A stretch of 64,000 nucleotides of DNA from Microbacterium testaceum (GTDB lineage: Bacteria; Actinomycetota; Actinomycetes; Actinomycetales; Microbacteriaceae), in contig NZ_LDRU01000061.1 of NCBI RefSeq assembly GCF_001476285.1, positions 1 to 64,000 of the forward strand. The letters run 5' to 3'. The notes under the pieces were generated by a model, which had not been told where the DNA came from, searched no databases, and saw nothing but the letters and a program-made list of their open reading frames with translations. Of the stretch, positions 52,275 through 61,801 are shown one piece after another (position 1 is the first letter of the stretch; every line of letters starts with the position of its first letter). A program made the translations under genes and the position numbers.

Positions 52275-53065
52275 CGCTCGTTCGCCCGCTGCACGGGCGA
52301 GCCGTGGAGTGCTTCGCGCACGGCGGTCACGCGGGCGAAGTACTCGGGGGACTCGCGGAGGAGGTCGTCGCGGGCGCGACCCGGGCGCGTGTCGACGACG
52401 TCGGTGATGCGTCCGGGGCGCGGGCTCATCACGACTACCCGGTCGGAGAGGAACACGGCCTCGGGGATCGAGTGGGTGACGAACACCACCGTCGCTCCGG
52501 TCTCGGCGGCGATCCGGGCGAGCTCACTCTGCAGACGCTCGCGGGTCATCTCGTCGAGAGCGCCGAACGGTTCGTCCATCAGTAGCAGCTTCGGGGAGGC
52601 CGCGAGGGCGCGGGCGATCGCGACGCGCTGCTGCATGCCGCCGGACAGCTGGTCGGGGTATCGCCCGACGAAGTCGGTGAGACCGACGAGTTCGGCGAGC
52701 TCGGCGACGCGGGCCTCCCGGCGGGCGCGGGTCCACCGGTGCAGTTCGAGAGGCAGCGCGATGTTCGCCGCGACGGTACGCCAGGGGAGGAGACCCGCCT
52801 GCTGGAACGCGATGCCGTAGTCCTGGTCGAGTCGCGCTTGCCGTGCCGTCTTGCCCGCGAGGGTCAGCTCGCCGCTCGTCGCGGTGTCGAGGTCGGCGAT
52901 GAGGCGCAGCAGCGTCGACTTGCCGCAGCCGGAGGGGCCGATGAGCGAGACGAACTCGCCGGCCGCGATGTCGAGGTCGACGTCGGTCAGGGCGATCACC
53001 TCGCCCCCTGCGCTCGGGAAGACCTTTCCGAGCCCGCGGGCTCGAACAGCGGTGTCGGTGGTCAT
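52271..53065 (-). CDS. ABC transporter ATP-binding protein (SsuB/TauB-like)
   Basis: 264 residues from ATG 53065. Walker A GPSGCGKST, Q-loop IAFQQAGLLPWRTVAANIAL, signature LSGGMQQRVAIARAL, Walker B LLLMDEPFGALDEMTRE, H-loop VTHSIPEAVFLSDRVVVMSP. The PW in the Q-loop region is typical of nitrate/sulfonate/THI5-type ATPases. It lies between its two permease genes with 4-nt overlaps on each side, so the three are co-translated. Confidence 0.93.
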   Translation of the reverse strand: MTTDTAVRARGLGKVFPSAGGEVIALTDVDLDIAAGEFVSLIGPSGCGKSTLLRLIADLDTATSGELTLAGKTARQARLDQDYGIAFQQAGLLPWRTVAANIALPLELHRWTRARREARVAELAELVGLTDFVGRYPDQLSGGMQQRVAIARALAASPKLLLMDEPFGALDEMTRERLQSELARIAAETGATVVFVTHSIPEAVFLSDRVVVMSPRPGRITDVVDTRPGRARDDLLRESPEYFARVTAVREALHGSPVQRANER

Positions 53066-54015
53066 GCGGTGTCCTCCCCGCGACGGAAACGATGAAGGGC
53101 CACGCCGACCAGGGCGACGCCGCCGGCGGCGACGAGTCCCATCACGACGGTGCCGAAGGTGGGTGCCCAGGGCGCGGCGGGGTCGGAGGAGGCCTGCCCC
53201 GCGAGCTGGATGAGCATGCGGCCGATCCCGCCGCGCAGACCGATCGACACCTCCGCGACGACGGCACCGACGACGGCGGATGCCGCGGCCAGACGCAGAG
53301 CGGGCAGCAGGTGCGGCACGGCGGCGGGGAGCCGCAGGTGCACGAGGGTCTGCCACCACCCGGCGGAGCTCGCGCGCATGAGGTCGAGGTGCAGGGCATC
53401 GGGGGCCTCGAGCCCGCGGAGCATGCCGACCGCGACGGGGAAGAACGCGAGGTACGACGCGATCAGCGCCACCGAGAACCATTGCGGCCACGGGAAGCCG
53501 GAGCGGTCGATCTGCGTGCCGAGCGCATTCACCACCGGTGCGAACGCGATGAGCGGCACGATCTGGCTCACGACGATCCACGGCAGGAGTCCCGCCTCGA
53601 CCAGACGCCAGCGCTGCATCGCGATCCCTAGCAGCGACCCGACGACCACCCCGATCAGCCACCCGAGGGCCGCGAGACCGAGAGTCGTACCGGCAGCTTG
53701 CACCACGGACAGCAGCAGCGGCGGCGTCTCTCCTCCGCTGGTCGGCGCGAACATCCGCGCGATCATGTCCCACACGTGCGGCATGGCGCGGTCGTGCGTC
53801 CGGGGGAGCAGGATGACGCCCGACCCGGCGGATCCGTCCCCGCCCACGGTCACGCCGTCAGCGGGACCGAGGAACTTGTACAGCTCCCAGAGGGCGATGA
53901 CTGCCGCCACCCCGGCTGCACCCCAGCCGATCCGGGCCGCCGCGGTGCGTCCGCGCGTGGACGCGACCCTTCCGACGACCGCTGTCTCGCCCGGCGTGAC
54001 GACCTGATCGGTCAC
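53062..54015 (-). CDS. ABC transporter permease (SsuC/ThiX-like), second subunit
   Basis: 317 residues, longer than its partner because of an extracellular insert after the first membrane segment (FLGPADGVTVGGDGSAGSGV, then LLPRTHDRAMPHVWDMIARM). The core shows LDLMRASSAGWWQTLVHLRL then PAAVPHLLPALRLAAASAVV and GAVVAEVSIGLRGGIGRMLI. Six hydrophobic segments. Follows the LLM oxidoreductase gene after 7 bp and precedes the ATPase with a 4-nt overlap. Confidence 0.88.
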   Translation of the reverse strand: MTDQVVTPGETAVVGRVASTRGRTAAARIGWGAAGVAAVIALWELYKFLGPADGVTVGGDGSAGSGVILLPRTHDRAMPHVWDMIARMFAPTSGGETPPLLLSVVQAAGTTLGLAALGWLIGVVVGSLLGIAMQRWRLVEAGLLPWIVVSQIVPLIAFAPVVNALGTQIDRSGFPWPQWFSVALIASYLAFFPVAVGMLRGLEAPDALHLDLMRASSAGWWQTLVHLRLPAAVPHLLPALRLAAASAVVGAVVAEVSIGLRGGIGRMLIQLAGQASSDPAAPWAPTFGTVVMGLVAAGGVALVGVALHRFRRGEDTA

Positions 54016-54022
54016 GGGGCGC

Positions 54023-55051
54023 TCACCGCTTCGCCGTGACGTGCTCGGACAGGGCGGGGATCACCGTCTCGCCGTACACCCGCATCGTCTCCTCCTTGTT
54101 GTCGTGCTGGAGGTAGCCGGCGAACTGCGTGACGCCCAGCGCCCGCAGCTTCTCGAGCTTGGCGATGTGCTCCTCGGCGGTGCCGAGCACGCAGAACCGC
54201 TCGACGATCTCGTCGGGCACGAAGTCGACGTGGTCGTTGTCGCTCTTGCCGTGCGAGTTGTAGTCGTAGCCCGTCCGGCCCGCGATGTAGTCAGTCAGCG
54301 CGGCCGGCACGTCGGAGCCCTCGCCGTACTTCGCGACGATGTCGGCGACGTGGTTGCCCACCATCCCGCCGAACCACCGGCACTGCTCGATCATGTGCGC
54401 GCGCGATTCGGGGGTGTCCTCACCGATGTACATGGGCGCGGCCACGCAGAAGGCGATCTCGTCGGGATCGCGGCCGACGTTCTCGGCGGCTTTGCGGACC
54501 GTTTTGATCATCCACTCGGCGATGTCGAGGTCGGCGAGCTGCAGGATGAAGCCGTCGCCCACCTCGCCGGTGAGCTTGAGCGCGAGGGGGCCGTAAGCGG
54601 CGACCCACACGTCGAGCTTCGACCCGCGGCTCCACGGGAACTGCAGGGTCGCGCCGTTGTACTCGACGGCGCGGGAGTTGCCGAGTTCGCGGATGACGTG
54701 GATCGACTCACGCAGCGCCTTCAGCGTCGTCGGACGCCCGTTCGTCACTCGCACTGCGGAGTCGCCGCGGCCGATGCCGCAGATCGTGCGGTTGCCGTAC
54801 ATCTCGTTCAGGGTCGCGAACGTGGATGCCGTGACGGTCCAGTCGCGGGTCGCGGGGTTCGTCACGAACGGTCCGACGGTGACTCGTCGCGTCGCGGCGA
54901 GGATCGCGGAGTGCACGACGTACGGTTCCTCCCACAGCAGGTGCGAGTCGAAGGTCCAGACGTGGCTGAAACCGTGCGCTTCGGCCAGCTGCGAGAGCTG
55001 GATCGTGCGGGCCGCGGGTGGGTTGGTCTGCAGGACGACGCCGAAATCCAT
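54023..55051 (-). CDS. LLM-class flavin/F420-dependent oxidoreductase of the hydantoinase cluster
   Basis: 342 residues from ATG 55051. Luciferase-like barrel: MDFGVVLQTNPPAARTIQLS, AEAHGFSHVWTFDSHLLWEE, TVGPFVTNPATRDWTVTAST, GNRTICGIGRGDSAVRVTNG and KLDVWVAAYGPLALKLTGEV. Proteins of this kind are a known companion of hydantoinase and dihydropyrimidinase genes (family TIGR03842, from memory). It stands where a pyrimidine-reducing enzyme would be expected, and no dihydropyrimidine dehydrogenase is encoded here, so a ring-reducing, ring-oxidising or ring-opening step is possible. Cofactor unknown. Confidence 0.85.
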   Translation of the reverse strand: MDFGVVLQTNPPAARTIQLSQLAEAHGFSHVWTFDSHLLWEEPYVVHSAILAATRRVTVGPFVTNPATRDWTVTASTFATLNEMYGNRTICGIGRGDSAVRVTNGRPTTLKALRESIHVIRELGNSRAVEYNGATLQFPWSRGSKLDVWVAAYGPLALKLTGEVGDGFILQLADLDIAEWMIKTVRKAAENVGRDPDEIAFCVAAPMYIGEDTPESRAHMIEQCRWFGGMVGNHVADIVAKYGEGSDVPAALTDYIAGRTGYDYNSHGKSDNDHVDFVPDEIVERFCVLGTAEEHIAKLEKLRALGVTQFAGYLQHDNKEETMRVYGETVIPALSEHVTAKR

Positions 55052-55062
55052 GGGGTCTCCTC

Positions 55063-56499
55063 TCAGACCAGGTACTGGCTCAGGCCGCGCTTGACGAAGC
55101 GCCCGTCGCCCTTGGCGCCGATGTACGCGCCCTCGTCGACGACGACCTTGCCGCGCGAGATGACGGTGTCGACGTGCCCGTCGATCTCGTAGCCTTCCCA
55201 CGCGGAGTGGTCCATGTTCATGTGGTGGGTCTTGCCCACGCCGATCGAGGTGTGCCCGGCCGGGTCGTAGACGACGATGTCGGCATCCGCGCCGGGGGCG
55301 ATGACGCCCTTCTTGCCGTACATGCCGAACATGCGCGCCGGCGTCGTGCTGGTTAGCTCCACCCAGCGCTCGAGCGTGATCTGCCCGGTGACGACGCCCT
55401 GGTACATGAGATCCATGCGGTGCTCGACCGAGCCGATGCCGTTCGGGATCGCGCGGAAGTCGCCCTGGCCGAGCGTCTTCTGGTCCTTCATGCAGAAGGG
55501 GCAGTGGTCTGTCGACACCATCTGGATGTCATTGGTGCGCAGCGCCTGCCACATGTGGTGCTGGTGGCCCTCGTGCTTCGAGCGCAGGGGCGTAGAGCAC
55601 ACCCACTTCGCGCCCTCGAAGTCGCCCCACTCCTCGCTCGAGGCTCCGAGCTGGTCTTCCAACGACAGGTAGAGGTACTGCGGGCACGTCTCCCCGAACA
55701 CGTTCTGCCCGTTGTCGCGGGCCCACGCGAGCTGCTCCACCGCTTGCTTCGCGCTCACGTGCACGACGTACAGCGGCGCGCCGGTGAGGTTCGAGAGCAT
55801 GATCGCGCGGTGCGTGGCCTCCTCTTCCATCTGCCACGCGCGCGCGACGCCGTGGAAGTACGGCGAGGTCTTGCCCTTCTCGATCAGCTGCTCGGCGAGC
55901 ACGTCGATGACGGGCCCGTTCTCCGCGTGCATCATCGTCAGCAGCCCGGTGTCGGCGGCGACCTGCATCGCCCGGAGGATCTGCGCGTCGTCGGCGTAGA
56001 AGACACCCGGGTACGCCATGAACATCTTGAAGCTCGAGATGCCTTCGTCGATCAAGCCGGGCAGGGCCGCGAGTGAGTCGGCATCCACCCCTCCGACGAT
56101 CTGATGGAAGCCGTAGTCGATCGCGCAGTTGCCGGCCGCGAGCTCGTGCCAGTGCGCGAGTCCGTCCTGGACGCGCTCGCCGGCGCGCTGCACCGCGAAG
56201 TCCACGATCGTCGTCGTCCCGCCCCAGGCCGCGGCGCGGGTGCCTGTCTCGAAGGTGTCCGACGCGCTCGTGCCGCCGAAGGGCAGCTGCATGTGGGTGT
56301 GCGCGTCGATGCCGCCGGGGATCACGTACTTGCCGGTCGCGTCGATGACGGTGTCGACGGATGCCTCGAGGTCGTGGCCGAGGAGCGTCGAGCCCGGCGC
56401 GAGCACGGCGGCGATCGTCTCGCCGTCCAGCAGCACGTCGGCGGCGCTGCGCCCCGTCGCCGAGACGACGGTGCCGCCCGTGATGAGGGTGGTCGCCAT
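55063..56499 (-). CDS. hydA: Dihydropyrimidinase / D-hydantoinase
   Basis: 478 residues. Cyclic amidohydrolase barrel with the metal motif GGIDAHTHMQLPFGGT, the lysine that becomes carboxylated in SSFKMFMAYPG (about residue 160), a metal His in MMHAENGPV, another in YVVHVSAKQAVEQ, and the late Asp region VSTDHCPFCMKDQK. C-terminal GADADIVVYDPAGHTSIGVG closes the small beta domain. It opens the ring of dihydrouracil, dihydrothymine or 5-substituted hydantoins to the N-carbamoyl amino acid, which the next enzyme hydrolyses. One base separates it from the ureidopropionase-like gene. Confidence 0.93.
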   Translation of the reverse strand: MATTLITGGTVVSATGRSAADVLLDGETIAAVLAPGSTLLGHDLEASVDTVIDATGKYVIPGGIDAHTHMQLPFGGTSASDTFETGTRAAAWGGTTTIVDFAVQRAGERVQDGLAHWHELAAGNCAIDYGFHQIVGGVDADSLAALPGLIDEGISSFKMFMAYPGVFYADDAQILRAMQVAADTGLLTMMHAENGPVIDVLAEQLIEKGKTSPYFHGVARAWQMEEEATHRAIMLSNLTGAPLYVVHVSAKQAVEQLAWARDNGQNVFGETCPQYLYLSLEDQLGASSEEWGDFEGAKWVCSTPLRSKHEGHQHHMWQALRTNDIQMVSTDHCPFCMKDQKTLGQGDFRAIPNGIGSVEHRMDLMYQGVVTGQITLERWVELTSTTPARMFGMYGKKGVIAPGADADIVVYDPAGHTSIGVGKTHHMNMDHSAWEGYEIDGHVDTVISRGKVVVDEGAYIGAKGDGRFVKRGLSQYLV

Positions 56500-56500
56500 C

Positions 56501-57349
56501 TCAGGCCTCCACGATCTCGCCGTAGGTGTCGGGCCGGCGGTCGCGGTAGAACTGCCAGTCGTCGCGCATCTGCTGCACGAGGTCCATGTCGAGGTCGCGG
56601 ATGAGCACCTCCTCGTGCTCCGATGAACCGACCGCTCCGACGTGGTTGCCCCGCGGGTCGATCACCTGGCTCGTGCCGTAGAAGGTGACGGCATCCTCGC
56701 CGTACTCGTTGTCCTCGCGGCCGACACGGTTCGGCTGCAGCACGAAGTAGCCGTTGGCGACCGCGGCGCACGGACCCTCGACCTCCCACAGGCGGTTCGA
56801 CAGTCCGGGCTTGGTCGCGTTGGGGTTGAACACCATGTGCGCGCCGTTCAGGCCCAGCTCGCGCCATCCCTCGGGGAAGTGGCGGTCGTAGCAGATGTAC
56901 ATGCCGACCTTGCCGACCGCGGTCTCGAAGACGGGGTAGCCGAGGTTGCCCGGGCGGAAGTAGAACTTCTCCCAGAACTTGTCGAGGTGCGGGATGTGGT
57001 TCTTGCGGTAGCTGCCGAGCACGGTGCCGTCGGCGTCGACGAGCACGGAGGTGTTGTAGTAGACGCCGGTCTGCGCCTCCTCGTAGATGGGCAGCACCGA
57101 CACCACGCCGAGCTCCTTCGCCAGGGCGGCGAAGCGCTGCACGATCGGTCCGTCGACCGGCTCCGCATAGCGGTAGTACTTCTGGTCCTGGGTGATGCCG
57201 AAGTAGGGGCCGTAGAACAGCTCCTGGAAGCACACGACCTCGGCGCCCTGCGCCGCGGCATCCCGCGCGAACTGCTCGTGCTTGTCCAGCATCGATGCCT
57301 TGTCGCCGGTCCAGGTGGTCTGCGTGATCGCGGCGCGTACCGTCGTCAT
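56501..57349 (-). CDS. Beta-ureidopropionase-like carbon-nitrogen hydrolase
   Basis: 282 residues from ATG 57349 with GGGAGGAACGAGGG upstream. The nitrilase-superfamily catalytic triad is Glu43 (CFQELFYGPYF), Lys116 (SYRKNHIPH) and Cys153 (MYICYDRHFPEGWR). The YFRPGNLGYPVFET and VFNPNATKPGLSNRLWEVEG stretches are typical of N-carbamoyl-beta-alanine or N-carbamoyl-D-amino acid amidohydrolases. It releases ammonia and CO2 from the product of dihydropyrimidinase. First gene of a seven-gene operon, divergent from a MocR regulator. Confidence 0.92.
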   Translation of the reverse strand: MTTVRAAITQTTWTGDKASMLDKHEQFARDAAAQGAEVVCFQELFYGPYFGITQDQKYYRYAEPVDGPIVQRFAALAKELGVVSVLPIYEEAQTGVYYNTSVLVDADGTVLGSYRKNHIPHLDKFWEKFYFRPGNLGYPVFETAVGKVGMYICYDRHFPEGWRELGLNGAHMVFNPNATKPGLSNRLWEVEGPCAAVANGYFVLQPNRVGREDNEYGEDAVTFYGTSQVIDPRGNHVGAVGSSEHEEVLIRDLDMDLVQQMRDDWQFYRDRRPDTYGEIVEA

Positions 57350-57462
57350 GGTGCCCTCGTTCCTCCCGGGCCGTCGTGGCTCGATTCCGTCGCTGCCGAC
57401 GGGCGAGGACCCGGTTCTGTTACTGTCGCGCCTGAACATTTCTCCACGATTTCCACGAGTGA

Positions 57463-59766
<2,304 letters not shown>

Positions 59767-59785
59767 CGTCGGGCGCCCCGCGCGT

Positions 59786-61603
59786 ATGAACCGCCTCGCG
59801 AACGCCTCGAGCCCCTACCTGCGCCTCCACGCCGACAATCCCGTCGAGTGGTTCCCGTGGGGGCCCGAGGCGTTCGCGCTCGCGGCCGCGAGAGACGTCC
59901 CCGTGATGATCTCGATCGGCTACAGCACCTGCCACTGGTGCCACGTCATGGCGCGCGAGTCCTTCCAGGACGCCGAGACCGCCGGCGTCCTGAACGACGG
60001 CTTCGTCTCGATCAAGGTCGACCGCGAAGAGCACCCCGATGTGGATGCCGCCTACCTCGACGCCGCCTCCGCCTTCACCCCGCACCTCGGGTGGCCGCTG
60101 ACGGTGTTCGCGAGCCCCGAGGGTCGCGTCTTCTACGCGGGCACGTACTTCCCGCCCGTGCCCCGGCCCCCGCAGCCGTCGTTCCGCCAGGTCCTCGCCG
60201 CGGTCCGCGAGGCGTGGACCGAACGGCGGAGCGAAGTGGATGCCACCGGCTCTTCGCTCCGCGACGCTCTGGCCGCCGCGGCCACCGCCCCCGCCGACGC
60301 ACCGCCCACCCTCGAGAAGCTCGCCGCTGCCGCTCGCACCGTGGTCGCCCGTGAGGACCGCGAGTACGCCGGCTTCGCGGCCGGTCCCGCGTTCGAGACC
60401 CCGAAGTTTCCCAACACTCCCGTGCTGAGGTTTCTGCAGCACCCCGCGCTCGCGTCCGACGTGCCGGATGCCGCGGCCGTGGCATCCCGTGCCCTCGCCG
60501 CCATGGCGGCATCCGATCTGCACGACACCGTCGAGGGCGGCTTCTTCCGCTACGCCACCCGCCGCGACTGGAGCGTGCCGCACTACGAGCGCATGCTCAC
60601 CGACAACGCCGGTCTCGTCGAGGTCGCCCTCGCCGCGGACGACGAGACGACGGCGATCGACGCGGCGCGGTTCCTCGTCGACGTGCTCCAGCTGCCGTCC
60701 GGCGGCATCGCCGCGGCGCAGGACTCCGAGTCGATCATCGACGGCAAACGCTCGGAAGGCGGGTACTACCGGGTCGCCGACCGCTCGGCGCTGCAGCCGC
60801 CCGCCCTCGATGCCAAGGTCGTCACCGGCTGGAACGGCCACGCGATCGCGGCACTCGCCGCCGCCGGAACGCGCACCGACCCGCGTTTCCTCGAGGCGGC
60901 CCGCTGGGCGGCCGACGCCGTGCTCGAGAGCAACGTCGCCGACGACGGGACGCTCCGCCGCGCCTCGCTCGACGAGATCCGCTCCGCCGCTCCCGCGACG
61001 CTCGAGGACTACGGCGGGCTCGCCCGCGGTCTGCTCGCCCTCGCGCGAGCGACGGGCGAAGTGGCCTACGCCTCGCGGGCGCGCGCCCTGGTCGACGTGT
61101 GCCTCGGCGACGACGGCATCCATCCTCCCGGTGGGGGAGACCCGGTGCTCCTCGCTCAGGGGATGCAGCCGCACGGCGTCCCGAGCGACGGCGCCTCGCC
61201 CTCGGGGCCCTCGGTCTTCGCCGCAGCCGCCCTCGACCTCTGGCGGCTCGGCGCGGGGGAGCGGTACCGAGCCGCCGCCGAGACGCTCGTCCGCGCGGCG
61301 GCGGACGGCGCTCTGGCGACGCCGCTCGCGCACGGTGCGATCCTCGAGGTGGCGGTGGGACTGGCATCCGCTCCCCGTCAGGTGGTCGTCGTCGGCGAGA
61401 CGGATGCCGAGATCGCCGACGCCGCCCGACGCATGGCCGCCGACGTGGTCGCGGTGGTCTCTCCGGAACAGGCGCTTGCGTTCACAGCGAGCGGGTTCGA
61501 GCTGTTCGAGGGCAAGAGCGCCCTCGGCGGCGAGGCGACGGCCTACGACTGCCGCGCGTTCACGTGCGCGCTGCCGACGACGGATCCGGCGCGGCTGGTC
61601 TGA
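59786..61603 (+). CDS. DUF255 thioredoxin-fold protein (YyaL/SPATA20 family)
   Basis: 605 residues. The N-terminus [20 protein letters not shown] then WFPWGPEAF and the CHWC motif (Cys49, Cys52, in [15 protein letters not shown]) define the thioredoxin-like DUF255 domain. A long alpha/alpha-toroid domain follows, with the hallmark [35 protein letters not shown] and [20 protein letters not shown]. Members average about 670 residues; this one is slightly short with a reduced middle. The CxxC and barrel suggest a redox-linked sugar or metabolite enzyme, but no function is established to my knowledge. Confidence 0.9.
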   Translation: MNRLANASSPYLRLHADNPVEWFPWGPEAFALAAARDVPVMISIGYSTCHWCHVMARESFQDAETAGVLNDGFVSIKVDREEHPDVDAAYLDAASAFTPHLGWPLTVFASPEGRVFYAGTYFPPVPRPPQPSFRQVLAAVREAWTERRSEVDATGSSLRDALAAAATAPADAPPTLEKLAAAARTVVAREDREYAGFAAGPAFETPKFPNTPVLRFLQHPALASDVPDAAAVASRALAAMAASDLHDTVEGGFFRYATRRDWSVPHYERMLTDNAGLVEVALAADDETTAIDAARFLVDVLQLPSGGIAAAQDSESIIDGKRSEGGYYRVADRSALQPPALDAKVVTGWNGHAIAALAAAGTRTDPRFLEAARWAADAVLESNVADDGTLRRASLDEIRSAAPATLEDYGGLARGLLALARATGEVAYASRARALVDVCLGDDGIHPPGGGDPVLLAQGMQPHGVPSDGASPSGPSVFAAAALDLWRLGAGERYRAAAETLVRAAADGALATPLAHGAILEVAVGLASAPRQVVVVGETDAEIADAARRMAADVVAVVSPEQALAFTASGFELFEGKSALGGEATAYDCRAFTCALPTTDPARLV

Positions 61604-61801
61604 CGCGCGGGGCCGGTGGCTGAGTCCCGAGGGCGAACACCGGATGCCGCCCGCCCGGCGCGCGGGTGAAAACGCCCGCCGCGCGCCGCGGAAAGACGCG
61701 GAGCACCGTCGAACCTGGGAAAACGTGATGCCTAACCTCGGCGCAGCCTGAGTCGGCAGGCGACGTTCTCCGCCACGTCGGGCGGTTTCCGCGGGGTGGG
61801 C

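Noticed and set aside
61604-61801. Short frame ending near 61751 as leader peptide of the RHS gene
   Set aside because: It is the tail of a shadow frame from the DUF255 gene without ribosome binding site or conserved features.
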